Of a stretch of DNA of 64,000 nt, positions 18,284 through 29,381 are shown piece after piece. The stretch is from assembly GCA_963823675.1 (NCBI GenBank), contig CAWGMT010000004.1, positions 434,001 to 498,000 on the forward strand. The letters run 5' to 3'. This DNA comes from CAWGMT01 sp963823675 (GTDB lineage: Bacteria > Planctomycetota > Planctomycetia > Isosphaerales > Isosphaeraceae). Positions within the stretch are counted from its first letter, which is position 1. Every line of letters begins with the position of its first letter. The notes below the pieces were generated by a model. The model worked only from the letters and a program-made list of their open reading frames with translations, was not told the DNA's origin and did no database searches. Position numbers and translations under genes: made by a program.

Positions 18284-21200
18284 TCACTTTTCGGAAGGCC
18301 CGTGGACCTCGCTGCGCCCTCCACGCAGCACCAGGTATCCGACCGGGATCAAGAGCCGGGTCAGCAGCATGTTGGTGATCAGGCCGCCGATGACGGCGAT
18401 CGCCAGCGGCTGCTGCATCTGGGCGCCGGGGCCCATGCCCAGGGCCAGGGGCACGAGGCCCAGGATCGTGCAAAGGCTGGTCATCAGGATCGGCCGGAAC
18501 CTGGTGCGGCCGGCCTGCACCAGAGCCGTCGCGCAGCGGCATGCCCTCGCGCTCTAGCTGCCCGATGTACTCGATCAGGATGATGCCGTTCTTGACGTCC
18601 AGTCCGATCAAGAGGATCGCGCCCATGAACGACGAGACGTTCAGCGGCGTGCCCGTGATCCAGAGGGCGAACATCGCGCTGGCGAGTGAGACCGGCTGCG
18701 CCAGGAAGATCAGGATCGGCAGCGTCAGGCTCTGGAACTGGAAGCCCAGGAGCAGAAACACCAGCGCCGCCGCGACGATCAGGACCAGGAGCAGGCTGCC
18801 GAACGACTCCTGCTGGGCCCGGTAATTGCCCGCCAGCTCGCAGCGGTATCCCTTGGGGAACTCGAGCGCTGCCAGCTTGGATTGGAGGTCGCGATTGACC
18901 GAGCCCAGGTCGCGGTTTTCCAGCTCCGCGGTCACCGTGATGACCGGTTGCTGGTTCTCCCGCCAGAGCTCATTGGGGCTGCGGACCGTGCGGATCGTGG
19001 CGAGCTGGTGCAGCGGCACGAAACCGATCCCGGCGGATGCCGCGGGGCTCGAGCCCGCCGGCGCGGCGCCGGGGCCACGGTCGCGGTCGCCAGACTGATC
19101 GGCAAGAGGCCCAGCCGCTCGCGGTCGTACCGGACGCGGTCGGGATACCGGACGCGGATCTTGGTCATCCGGTCCTGCTCGGGGACCGTGCTGGCGACCT
19201 GGCCATAGAGCGCTGCGTTGAGCTGGGATTCGACGTCCATCACCGTCAGGCCGACGCGCGCCGTCTGGGTGCTGTCGGGCCGGATGACGATATCCGGGTT
19301 GCCGAGGAAGACGTGGGAATTCACGTCGGCGGTGCCGGGAACCTCCTCGACGATCTTGCCGACCTTCTCGGCGAGCTCGCGCAGAGTCGTGAAGTCGGGG
19401 CCGAACACTTTTACCTCGATCGGACGGTCGACGCCCGCCAGGTCGTTGATCTGGTCCTGGACGAGCGGCACGAACTCGGTCTCGAGCTCGGGGACCTCGT
19501 CCTTGAGCTCCTCGCGGAGTACGTCGAACAGTTCGGCCGCCGGCCGCCGCTGGCCTGGTGGTTTGAGGCTCACCAGGATGTCGCCGGTGTACGGCTCGGT
19601 CGCGAAGAAGCCGAGCTCGGCGCCGGTTCGACGGATGTAGCCCGAGATATCGGGCGTGCGGCGGAGCACGGCTTCGACCCTGCGCATGACCTTGTCGGTC
19701 TGGGCCAGCGAGGTGCCCACCGGCATGTTGTAGTCGAGCACGAACGCGCCTTCGTCCATGTCGGGCATGAAGCCGGTCTCCAGATGCTGGAAGAGCCACC
19801 AGCCCGGCACGACCGCCAGAAGCGCCAGGAGCACGGCCGCTCGGGGGAACCGGAGGCCGGCCCGCAAGAGCCCCTCGTAGCCATCGGCCAGCAGGTTGTA
19901 GATCGGCCCTGTCGTCGGCATCGCGCGGCGGCCCAGGAAGCGCGCGGCCAGCACCGGGATGATCGTGAGGCTGACGACCATCGAGACCAGAAGCGCCACG
20001 CTCAAGGCCAGAGCTCAGCGACTGGAAGAACTGGCCGATCACCCCGCGCACGAAAGCCAGGGGCACGAACACCAGGATCGTCGTCAGGGTCGAGCCGATC
20101 ACCGCGCCGCTGATCTCGCGGCTGGCTCGTTCCACGGCGGCATCGCCGGTCTCACCCGCCGCCAGGTGCCGCGCGATGTTCTCGATCACCACTACCGTGT
20201 CGTCGATGATCAGCCCGATGGCGACGGCCAGTCCGCCCAGCGACATCAGGTTGAGCGTGTCGCCGGTCAAGTGGAGGAAGACAAAGCTGATCACCAGGCT
20301 CAGCGGAATGGATAAGGCCGCGATCAGCGTGGCGCGGATGCTCTTCAGGAACACAAGGAGGATGGCCACGCTCATGAGGCCGCCGATCGTGATGGCGTCG
20401 CGGACGTTGGCGATCGCGGTCCGGACCAGGAGGCCCTGGTCGTAGACCGGCTCGATCCGGACCCCGAGCGGTGCGCTCTTGGCCGCGTCGGCCAGCACCT
20501 CCTCCAGGGCACTCGACACGGCCAGGGCATTGCCGCCCAGACGGCGGAAGACGGTCAGGGCGACCGCGTCCTTGCCGTTGGCGCGAACCGCCGTGGTGCG
20601 GTCCTCGTGCCCGATCGTGACCCGCCCCAGGTCGTGCAGCCGGATCGACTGGCCGTTCTTCTCGGCGATCACGACATCCTCCAGGTCGAGCGGGTTGGTC
20701 GCCAGCGTGTCGGCCAGCACCTGGTATTGCAGCGCCCCGCGGTCGAGCCGCCCCACCGCCTTGAGCCGGTGCTCCCGGCCCAGGCGGTCGGCCACATCCG
20801 AGATCGACAGGTTGGCGGCCGCCAGAGCCTGGGGCTCGAGCTCGACAATGATCTCGCGGATGTCGCCCCCTTGCACGGTGACATAGGAGACGTCGGGGAT
20901 GCGGCTGATCCGGGGCCGCAAGTCGAAGTAGGCGTAATCGTGCAAGGCCGACGGATCGCGGCCGCCGGTCACCACGAACGAGATGATCGGGAAGACCGAA
21001 GGGGTCTGCCGCTCGGTGATCGTGTTAGTGCCCGGCGGCAGTTGCGCTCCGACCTCGGCCATGCGCGCGCGCACGTCGTTGAGCGCCTGGATCATGTCGG
21101 TGCCGGGGGCGAAGTCGATGGATAGCTCGGCGGCCCCGCGCACCGACTTGGAGCGCACGCGCACCACGCCCAGCACGATGCTGACCGCCTCCTCGATCGG

Positions 21201-21440
21201 CCGCGTGACCGCCACTTCGACGTCCTTGACGGCAAGGCCGGGCGTTTGCACGATGACGACGATCCGGGGGAACGCGACCTCGGGGTAAATCCCGCTGGGC
21301 ATGCGCACCATCGAGACAATGCCGAAGGCGGTCAAGAGGACCGTGGTCAGGACGATCAGCCCGAAGAACGGCCTGGCCCGGGCGACCAGGTTGATCCCGC
21401 CGGCGCCGGTCGCGGGGCCCGACTCCGCAGCGAGGCTCAT
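18284..21440 (-). CDS. RND efflux pump inner-membrane subunit (AcrB/CusA superfamily), three frameshifts
   Basis: About 1050 residues when frame changes near 20010, 19070 and 18530 are bridged, the normal length of an RND transporter. The N-terminal helix and porter domain carry SGIYPEVAFPRIVV, GAAELSIDFAPGTDM and LPPGTNTITERQTPS. TM4 carries AVAIGLIIDDTVVVIENI, with the paired Asp of the proton relay. The second half starts with FPRAAVLLALLAVVPGW, then FMPDMDEGAFVLDY, and ends in the helices FMGAILLIGLDVKNGIILIEY and AIAVIGGLITNMLL. The start ATG 21440 overlaps the stop of the adaptor gene (ATGA). The MDEGAF segment is shared with metal-type pumps, but the substrate is not determined. Confidence 0.9.
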
Positions 21441-22771
21441 TTCTCCACCTCCGGACTGGCCGTCGGGCCGGCCGCGCCAAAGACCTGCACCGGCGTTTCG
21501 GCGGGCAGGTTGTAACCGCCCTCGACGATCACCGGCTCGCCCGCCTTGAGGTCGCTGCCCGAGACCTCCGTCCAGCCCTCGTGTGTTCCGCCGATCTCGG
21601 GGTGGAGGACGACCGACTTCCCATCCCGGACGACGGAGAGGATCGGCCCTTCACCCAGGTCGAGGATCGCCGCGGCGGGGACCTGAAGCGCGGTCTTGTG
21701 CTCCTCGACCACCATCGCGACCCGGATCGACTGCCCGATCGTGAGAATTCCCTGCGGGTTGTCCACCAGGATCCGGATCGGGAGGTTCCCCGTCTGGGGG
21801 TCGGACACCCGCCCCACGAACGCGACCTTGCCGGTCATGCCCTCCTTCTCGCGCCCCGAGGCGCCCGTCGAGTGGTCGAGGGCATCGGCCGGCCAGACCC
21901 GGGCGGACTGCCCGACCTTCACCGCCCTTGCCGAGCGGGGTGGGAGAAAGACCGACGCGAAGACCTGCCGCGTGTCGACCACCTCGCCGATCGGGCTGCC
22001 GATGGCGATGGTCTGGCCGGGGTGGCAGGTCAGGCTGTCGAGCACGCCGTCGATCGGCGCGCGGATCGTGTGGTATTCGAGGTGTGCCCGCGAGAAGGCG
22101 ACAAGCGCGTCGGCCGTCTTGATCTTGCCTTCGGCCTCGGCTACCGCCTCGGGCCGCGGGCCGATCGTCATGGCTCGGAGCTGAGCCGCCGCCGTGTCCT
22201 TCTGGATCTCGGCCTGCTTCACCGCGCGCTCGGCGTCAATCAACTGTTGTTCGGACGCCTCGTGGCGGCCAAGCAGCGACCGCAGTCGATCGGCGACCGC
22301 CCTGGCCTGCTCGACCGCCACCGTGGCCGTTTCGACGGCCAGCTCGTTGGCCCTCAGCTCCGCGGGCCGCGGCAGCGACTCGAGGAGGATCAATGACGCC
22401 GTGAGCCCGTCCCGGCTCGCGGTCTTCTCCATCAGGTCGGCCTGCGCCACCGCCTTGTCAAATTCGACGATGGGCTGCCCCTTCTTCACCAGGTCGCCTT
22501 GCGCGACGAGCAGGTCGTGGACATGCCCCTCCACGGCGGGCGTCAAGGTTGCGATGCGATCGGGCAACGCATCACAACGCCCCAGCGCGTCGACGGTCAC
22601 GGTCATCGCGCCGGACCGAGCCGGCTCCGTCCGCACCCTGACATGGGCCTCGCCACCGGGAGCATGCTCCTCTTCCGCCGGCGGCGCCCCAGCGTGAGAG
22701 CCGCAACCGCCCAGCGCCGCCAGGACGGCAGTCACCGCGCACCACCGCCAGCTCGTGACAAAAAAGCTCAC
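21437..22771 (-). CDS. RND periplasmic adaptor (membrane fusion lipoprotein)
   Basis: A 444-residue membrane fusion protein. I choose GTG 22771 because GAGGAGG lies five bases before it; an ATG at 22789 overlaps that site. The leader ends in LAALGGCGS, a lipobox, so it is probably a lipoprotein. A lipoyl half-motif (VEGHVHDLLVAQGDLVKKGQPI) is followed by a long alpha-helical hairpin (residues about 130-220), the second lipoyl half (IRAPIDGVLDSL) and beta-barrel and membrane-proximal domains. It is translationally coupled to the pump gene. No outer-membrane factor lies beside them; the pump may borrow one of the TolC-like proteins elsewhere. Confidence 0.9.
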   Translation of the reverse strand: MSFFVTSWRWCAVTAVLAALGGCGSHAGAPPAEEEHAPGGEAHVRVRTEPARSGAMTVTVDALGRCDALPDRIATLTPAVEGHVHDLLVAQGDLVKKGQPIVEFDKAVAQADLMEKTASRDGLTASLILLESLPRPAELRANELAVETATVAVEQARAVADRLRSLLGRHEASEQQLIDAERAVKQAEIQKDTAAAQLRAMTIGPRPEAVAEAEGKIKTADALVAFSRAHLEYHTIRAPIDGVLDSLTCHPGQTIAIGSPIGEVVDTRQVFASVFLPPRSARAVKVGQSARVWPADALDHSTGASGREKEGMTGKVAFVGRVSDPQTGNLPIRILVDNPQGILTIGQSIRVAMVVEEHKTALQVPAAAILDLGEGPILSVVRDGKSVVLHPEIGGTHEGWTEVSGSDLKAGEPVIVEGGYNLPAETPVQVFGAAGPTASPEVEK

Positions 22772-22924
22772 ACCTGCCTCCTCATACATCGAACCCGCAA
22801 TCCGATGGAACTCGCCCGGTCAAACTCGGGCCGTGGAGCGATCCGCCGCAGGGCTTTAATCCTACCCGGTGTTGCATGACGAGGCAAAGCATCGAATGGG
22901 CCTGGGTGCGCTGGAGCATAGTCC

Positions 22925-23127
22925 TCGTTCCACGGGCTCGCACCAGCTTGGGTTCGTTCCGTGGGCTCGCACCCGATTGGCTTCGGTCCGCAGAATCGCA
23001 GCCAGTTGGGTTCGGTCCGCGGGATCGTGTCAGCTTGCCCTCGGTCCGCGGGATCGCACCAGCTTGGCTTCGGTCCGCGGGATCGCACCCGATTGGGTTC
23101 GGTCGTCGCGGTCGTACCAAGTATGCC
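22925..23127. repeat. 29-bp tandem repeat, seven degenerate copies
   Basis: The motif TCGGTCCG (or TCGTTCC) recurs at 22925, 22954, 22983, 23012, 23041, 23070 and 23099, always 29 bases apart. Each is followed by GGGATCGCACC and CAGCTTGG or CGATTGG variants. Copies are contiguous with no spacers. The outer units are the most degenerate. Confidence 0.85.
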
Positions 23128-24223
23128 CGCCCAAGAAACTGGGCCGGGCGGCCGCCGCGACAGATCTGACGGATCGGTCCGATCGGTCCGATCAGACGCG
23201 GCGGCCAGCGAAGGTCTCGGGCCGAGAAAGGCCAGCCCTCGACCGATTGTGTGTCATGGGCGGCCTTCCTGAGTTTCCAACCGGCGACAGCGGCAGAGGC
23301 GTGTTCGGCCGGGCTGGCCGGCTCATCGCCGTCAAAGGCGGCACGATCGGATCTAAGGGCGCACCAGCCGCGCCAAGCCCCGACCGCCCCCCTCCCTATC
23401 CGTTCTTTTGCGTCATTTGCGTCAACAGCGTCACCGCCTTATCAGGCAATGGGTTACGACGACCGTTGTTGAAAAGTCTGCGTCACGGGTTGCGTCACAG
23501 CCGTTCTCCGTGAGTTTCGCGACGGTACGGCCGTCGTCACGACCCGGAAAAGCCGGGCATCTGGCCAGCCTGGTAGACAACTCACGGTCCTCAGAGTCTA
23601 TCCAGCTTGCCCTGGGTTTGTTTGGTAGCCGTCACGAAGTGAATGCGCCGAGCGATCGGCCAATCCGGCACCAAGCATCTAGCCGTCAAAACCTCCGCAG
23701 CTTGCCGTTGGCTTTGTTTCGCGGACAGCGTAAACAAGTCGCTGCGGATCATCATCTAGCGAGGCCGGCGGTCGTGACTCAGGATGCGTGGACCTGGCTG
23801 AGTTCTGCCAAGATCGTCGGGGGAGCGGACGACCCTGGGTGTCGATGACGTTCCGGCCTCGCGCAGAGGGCCCGCATCTCGTGCCTGGCGTTTATCCCGC
23901 TCATGTCTATGGGCCATGATGAGGGGCTGAAATTCGCCGCCGCTCCGATATTGATCGGAACGTCTGAGGTACAGCCTTTTCAAACCAAAAAAAGGGCCAG
24001 CGCAGCGTTTGCGCAATTCCCACCTGGCCAAGATCTACCAACTTGCGTAACTGCTGCGACGCCGCATCGGGCCTTGACGATTGGTGGCGGTGCGCGCGAG
24101 ACTCTGGTCGGGCCTCGTGACCGCGCGGCGTGGCGCGCTTGTCCCGGCTTCATCAAACGATTTGCGAAGGACATTCGAGCGCTCCGGTCGAGAAATCGAT
24201 CCGTTTCTCCTCAGGGCGTCAGC
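23128..24223. other. 1.1-kb stretch with no recognised gene
   Basis: Open frames here do not read as protein in any frame. There is a short direct repeat of GATCGGTCC around 23172-23195. The stretch marks the start of the accessory region and ends at the TIR gene. Confidence 0.5.
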
Positions 24224-24802
24224 ATGCCTAAACTGTTCATCTCGTATCGCCGTAACGATAGCGCCGATGCGACTGGGCGGCTGCATGATCGCCTGAAAAC
24301 GCGTTTTCGTGAAGAGGCAATCTTCTACGACATTCAGAGCATCCCGCTCGGAGTCGATTTTCGAACGTATATCCGCGCCGAGGTCAGCCGATGTGATGTG
24401 CTGCTGGCCATTATTGGTGAAGCGTGGGTTGGCGCCGCAGATGACCGCCACCGGCGTTTGGACGATCCGGACGATCTGGTTCGCATTGAAATCGAAACTG
24501 CATTGGCTCGTGACATCCCTGTCATTCCGGTGCTGATCGGAAGTGCGTCGATGCCATCGGAGGAGGATCTGCCGGGCACTCTGAAAGCGTTAGCATACCG
24601 CAATGCGGCCACCGTTCGACCCGGAGCCGATTTCGACCATCATGCCGAGCGCCTGATCCACGGTCTGGAACAGTTACTCACCGATAAGACGAATATCGAT
24701 GTCCGTCTAGAAAAGGCAAACAGCCTCGCCGAGAATGATCCCGAGATCGCCTTGGTTCCCTCGAGGATGGTGAGAGTGGTCACGATCATTGACGCCGTTT
24801 GA
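24224..24802 (+). CDS. Stand-alone TIR domain protein
   Basis: A 192-residue protein starting at ATG 24224; the frame is open 107 codons further upstream, but that part does not look coded. Residues 3-130 form a TIR_2-type domain: LFISYRRNDSADATGRLHDRL (strand A and helix A), IFYDIQSIPLGVDF, then CDVLLAIIGEAWV and a conserved IPVIPVLIG strand. Bacterial TIR domains of this type commonly cleave NAD+ in anti-phage defence or serve as signalling adaptors. After the domain only a short helix (residues 145-190) remains, and no partner domain is attached. It may be a truncated effector. It lies 190 bases from the IS21 insertion. Confidence 0.82.
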   Translation: MPKLFISYRRNDSADATGRLHDRLKTRFREEAIFYDIQSIPLGVDFRTYIRAEVSRCDVLLAIIGEAWVGAADDRHRRLDDPDDLVRIEIETALARDIPVIPVLIGSASMPSEEDLPGTLKALAYRNAATVRPGADFDHHAERLIHGLEQLLTDKTNIDVRLEKANSLAENDPEIALVPSRMVRVVTIIDAV

Positions 24803-24991
24803 ATCAAGATAAGCGATTTGAGATGTCACCGTCCCGTGAGAGTACCGGTGGCCTCTTCTCTGGGCCGTTTGCCTCGTTGCGGGCACTTTGGTCGGTACGA
24901 CACCGACCTCAGAGAAGCTGCTCAGCCGTTGAGATTCCGCCATCGATTACCTTGGTCAGGAACACGCGCCCAACGCCCTGCTTCGCACCCG

Positions 24992-25041
24992 TGTCACCCG
25001 CAGCCAGAAAGTGAGCCATTATCGCAGCCAGAATTGAGCCA
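24992..25041. repeat. IS21 terminal inverted repeat, istB-side end
   Basis: Starts TGTCACCCG and holds two copies of a CGCAGCCAGAA...TGAGCCA unit (24999-25018 and 25023-25041). It pairs with 29382-29431. The CACCCG immediately outside at 24986-24991 is the target duplication. Confidence 0.85.
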
Positions 25042-25160
25042 CCGGAGTGGTTGCCGCGAAGTGCAGGTCCGAGGCTTTTCCCAGAAGTGAGATTCTACGA
25101 AGCGATTCCCAAACCGAACTGGAGCCCGCGAACGTCGCTTGCTTTTGGCTCTGACTGAGC

Positions 25161-25942
25161 TTAATTCGTCGACGATCGACCGGCGGAAGTCTGCTCGGCC
25201 CGGTGTGCTCGGTACGACTTGCCCTTGAGCTTCATGACGTCGCCCCGTCCACGATCCGGTCCAGGAATGCCATCGCGAGCGGTGGATCGCTCAGGTATTT
25301 CCCCCACGCCTCGAAGTCGATGTTCGTCACCAGTGCCGTCGACCGACCGCTGCGGGCGTTGATCAGCTTGTACAGCAAGCTCACCGCCTCGGGCGATTCG
25401 ATCCGTTCCAGTCGGTCGAAGCCGAACTCGTCGAGGATCACCAGGTCGAATCGCCCGTAGTAGCGCAGCCGCCGCGCCAGCGTCCGGTCCGCCAGCGCGG
25501 CTGTCAGCTCTTGCAGAATCGAGGCGCTGGTCTCGTACCGCACCCGATAACCCAGTACACAGGCACACAGGCCAATGGCCTGGATCAGATGACTTTTTCC
25601 GACGCCACTTTGTCCCACCCAGAGCAGATTCTCTCGGCGACCGATGAATTCGCCTCCGGCCAGTGCCTCGATCCGCACTCGATCGATGGTTGCCGCATTG
25701 AACTGCCAATCGAAATCGATCAGCGTCTTGCTTTCTGCGAAGCCGGCCTCTCGGATCCGGTGGGCGATCCTTCGCTCGCGACGCCCGTTGGCCTGCTCGC
25801 TGATGAGCACCCGTAAGAATTCCAGGTGCGACATCCCCTCGCTGTCGGCCCGGCTTAACACTGCGTCGAGTTGCTCGACCCGCAGGGGGATGCCCAGCAC
25901 CTGGAAGTCTTCAAGGACCTTCTGGCAGAGCTCCGTCCGCAT
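25161..25942 (-). CDS. istB: IstB-like AAA+ ATPase of IS21 (one frameshift)
   Basis: The helper ATPase that binds DNA and assembles the IstA transposase, about 260 residues. It has a typical N-terminal helical domain (LRVEQLDAVLSRADSEGMSHLEFL), Walker A GQSGVGKSH, Walker B LVILDEFGFD and sensor ALVTNIDFEAW. The frame changes near 25240, after FLDRIVDG. The usual C-terminus KLKGKSYRAHRA then reads to the stop at 25161. I place the start at ATG 25942 by family length. The same frame stays open upstream into the end of istA, so the true boundary with istA is uncertain. Confidence 0.85.
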
Positions 25943-27513
25943 CGGCGACGTCTTCGGCGCGGCCTTGTCCCCGTCGGCGTCGCCTTCAGCGGTGTTCGGG
26001 TTCTCATGGTTGTGTGGCTCCGATTCGCAAAGGTATTGATAGACCGACGTCGGCCGGGGGAAGATCAGGTCCTCACCCAGCCAGGGTGGGATCTGATTCC
26101 ATTCCTCGGCAGCCAGCGTCTCCATGATGGTTTTGGGCCGGGCCTGAGCCGACAGGATTCGTTCCACTGCTGCGTGAGAATACGCGCCGTATCGCAGCCG
26201 CGCGCTGGAAGGCGGCGATCAGGTCGGACCGAGCGTAGGTCCCCAAGAGCGCCAGCACCCGCACCGCCTGGTCCTTGGCGTAACGCTGGGTCCGCAGCAG
26301 CCCTTCCAGGAACCGGCAGCCCGGCTGGCCCAACTCGGCGTACCGGGCTTCCAACTGCGCCTGCCGCTGGTGCGAATCCTCATCTTTTCGGTGCTCCTTG
26401 TGCACACTCCGTTGCCCCTGGGTCGTGCGCGGCAACAGCGCGTGCCGGGTGATCTCCTCGAGGTCGGGACCGTAGACGATCAGTTCCCTCTCGGTCAGTC
26501 GCACCGGCAACACGCTGCCGATGTACCGCCAGGGCACCGAGTAGCCGTTCTGGCAGTACGTGACCATGCCCTCGACACTAACCGTGCGGTAGACCACCGG
26601 GGCGACGTCATAAGCCTGGGCCGGCAGCGGAACCAGATGGGGAAGTTCCTCGTGGTGCAACTGCAAGGGCGTCTTGCCAAAGGCACGCAGTTCGCGAAGG
26701 TCCGCCACGTGGGCCAGCCACCACTGGTGGTCTGGTTGAGGTCCTCCAGCGAAGAGAAGGTGCGGCCGTTAAACAAGCTGGTTTCGACGTAGGAAAATGG
26801 CCGTTCCACCTTTCCCTTGGTTTGGGGCCGCCGTACTCGACAGGCCACCGGCCGGAAACCGTAGTGGGTGGCGAACGCCAGGAAGCGTGGATTATAGATC
26901 GGCACTTCGTCCTCATAGCCACTGACAACGACTTTCATATTGTCATACAAGCAGGTTGCGGCTACGCCCCCCAGGTGTTCAAAAGCCCGCGCGTGCTCGC
27001 CCAGGGTGGTCGTCAGGTCCTGCGCCTCGACGAAGCGGAGGTATTGCCGCCGCGAGTAGCCCAGGATGTAGCTGAACAAATTCACGCGACGCCGGCCCTC
27101 GCTCGTGAAGTCGAGATCATAGACGGCATAATCCATTTGGGCCTGGGCTCCCGGGCCCGTCTCGAAGCGGACAACCGGGAATCGGTCCGGCGCGGGCGAA
27201 GCTCGCTGAGCCGTTGGCGGACCACGGAATAGCAGCCGGTGAACCCCCGCTGTCGCAGTTCCTCCAGCAGTCGCACGGCGGTCAGATCGGGATACCGGCC
27301 CAAAAGCTCCAGGATGACCGGCTGGTAGGGATCGAGTCGGCTGGGCCGCCTCTGAGAAGGGGAACCGTCAGGGTCTCCGGCCCGCCGGGCTTGGATTTCG
27401 GCCAGCACCCGGCTGACGGTGTTCCGCGACATTCCCAGGCTGCGGGCGATCTGGCGAATCGAGGCACGGCCTCGCCAGCGGCTGATGATCTCATTGCGCT
27501 TCTGCTCGGTCAT
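25943..27513 (-). CDS. istA: IstA-like DDE transposase of IS21 (about three frameshifts)
   Basis: An RNase H-fold transposase of about 520 residues. It has an N-terminal helix-turn-helix (IRQIARSLGMSRNTVSRVL), then the DDE core with Asp in DYAVYDLDF, Asp in CLYDNMK and Glu in KGKVERPFSYVE. A C-terminal beta-barrel region has GYSVPWRYIG and LIVYG. Frame changes lie near 27165, 26735 and 26195. Both sides of each are well conserved, so the enzyme was intact recently or is intact and misread. The start at ATG 27513 is 53 bases after the parB-like gene. Confidence 0.85.
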
Positions 27514-27566
27514 GGGTGTTCAACTCCGCGGTCAGGTCTTGAGACAAAACGGCCACACTGTGGGCG

Positions 27567-28426
27567 TCACGGGCCAACTGGGAGAATCCTGGCGTCAGGA
27601 CCAGACGGTCGCATGGCGTCAAGCCGGCGCGGCCTTGGCTCTTGAGCCAGGTCTCCATGCCGGCGGAGGTCCTCTAAGACGTAGGTCAGACGTCGGGCGA
27701 CGCGGTTGCCTGATGTGCTGAGTCGCAGGGTCCCACGCCCAGCCGGTTTCCTGCCGCGCTTGCCGCAAGGCCTCGCGCGGCTGGTCCAGGATGTACTCCT
27801 GGTGGGTCTGGCCTGGGGCAACCTGGAGCAGATCCACTACGTCATCGAGCTCGGCGGCTGTGAGCTTGTCGCGATGGAACGTTGCCAGCACCTCGGCTTG
27901 GTTGCCGGCCGGCAACCGCACCAATGATCGTGCGGCGGTGACCGACAAGAGCCCCAATCGCAAGTCCTCCCTGGCCGGGTCGGCCAGCTTCTCGACTAAG
28001 GCCAGCCGACGGCACACCCAACTCTTGTGCCGGGAGAGCAGCTCGGCGACCTCCTCTTGGGTCAGGCCGTCCTCGCGCACCAGGGCGTGAACGATCCAGG
28101 CCTCTTCCCAGTCTTGGGCCCGCCTGCCGACTTGATTCAGGCCCAGGATGGCTGCCTTGGCCAGGCGCTCGTCGACCTCGAGAGCTCGTGTGGTGAGGGT
28201 CTTCAGACCGAGAACTCGCGCAGCCGCCAGGCGCTTGAAACCATCGAGGACTTCGTAGGTCTCCTCGCGGAGGCAGACGACCAGCGGGGTCTGCTGCCCA
28301 TAGCGACTGAGGGACTGCGGCGATGGCGGCCTCGGCCTCGGGGTCGGGGAGGCGATAGCGGCGATACCGTTGGCCGAGTTGGTCCACGGCCATGAAGCGG
28401 ACATCAGTTGTGAAGGAATCGGTCAT
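27567..28426 (-). CDS. ParB-like protein carried by the IS21 element (frameshifted)
   Basis: A ParB/RepB/Spo0J-type protein of about 285 residues, starting at ATG 28426. After a frame change near 28330 the ParB N-terminal (CTP-binding/nuclease-like) domain reads TPLVVCLREETYEVLDGFKRLAAARVLG, where the GFKR segment corresponds to the GERR-type motif. The central helix-turn-helix is GLTQEEVAELLSRHKSWVCRRLALVEKL. The C-terminus is ambiguous: one frame stops at 27619, and another, more protein-like one (RRLTYVLEDLRRHG) stops at 27567. It is on the same strand as istA and istB and inside the element ends, so it moves with the transposon. A role in target choice or DNA bridging during transposition is a guess. 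Confidence 0.8.
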
Positions 28427-29381
28427 GGTGAGTCTCGCCGCAACGACCCGATTCCGAGCAAGGAAACAGGGGACCGGAGAGCCCGGCCCGCCCGCTTCCT
28501 CCTCGGTTTTGGGGGGCACGACAAGGTTAAGTTTCAGCGAGATCAAGCCTCAATACGTGACGACTTAACGACGTGGCCTAGGGTGGACCATGATGACAGG
28601 GGCGCCGTCTGGGCGGCCGCGGCGCACGCCGTATTCGAAGCCGAGCTTCCCGCTGCCAGACGCGTCGTAAGGCCCGACGGCACAAGCCCCAGCAGAATTG
28701 TAGATGGGGGGAAAGCGACGACGGGAGGAAAAGGACGTAGCAGCCCGGCCGGCCGCAGGGCCAGAGCTGAGAATTCGCGGGAATTTCGGCTGGGCGCTGG
28801 CCTACGCAAGGGGAGTTGGAGACGGTGGTGGTCGGCCAGAGGAGGGTCAGCGGGTTGATCGTTGATGCCGCCGGTTCGATTGTCGGGTGTTGAGGTACCG
28901 GCTCGAGGGCAACCGACCGAACGCGCTGTCGGACATCGATAGCGTTGGTTCTGCTCACGACGGCGTTGTTTGCCGTTGGCAGTAGCTCGGTAGCACTTCG
29001 CGGCGTGCCAAAGACGCCAGCGTCGTGCGGCGACTTGGCACTCTGCGCTACAGTAACGATCCTGGCAATGAGGGGGAGGAACCAGCGTTCACAATCCTTA
29101 AGGAGGCACTGCGGCGACACGGGTGCCCCGGGAGCGAGTCAGGTGATTGACCCTGGGATAGGATCCGGGGAAACTGAGAATGGCCCACGGGAGGAACTGC
29201 TCCCGAGCGGTCAGGCGGCGGGGAGCTGGTTACTTCCCGCCGCCCCTTGCGATGCCGCCGATGACTCCAGGCGCCGCGATCGATCCGCACCACCGACAGC
29301 GTACAAGCATTAGTGCGCAGTGCCACGCTCCAAGGACCGCTAGGCAGCGAGAGCCAAAGCCGCGATCGACCGATCGCGGAA
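28427..29381. other. 5' leader of the IS21 element, no recognised gene
   Basis: Lies inside the terminal repeats, upstream of the parB-like gene. Long open frames on both strands do not resemble protein. It contains a 9-bp stem at 29214-29222/29236-29244 and a second at 29360-29368/29371-29379, close to the element end. It should carry the promoter for the three-gene operon. Confidence 0.5.

Noticed and set aside
22925..23127. CRISPR array
   Set aside because: The 29-base units are contiguous with no unique spacers, and no cas gene is present.
22869..23513. 214-codon plus-strand frame over the 29-bp repeat
   Set aside because: It only translates the repeat and adjacent noncoding sequence; no start signal or family.
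25943..26167. istA-istB fusion protein
   Set aside because: The open frame across the border is most simply explained by the frame changes in istA. Family lengths fit two proteins.
28578..29120. 180-codon minus-strand frame in the IS21 leader
   Set aside because: Composition is not protein-like, and it has no family, start signal or conserved motif.
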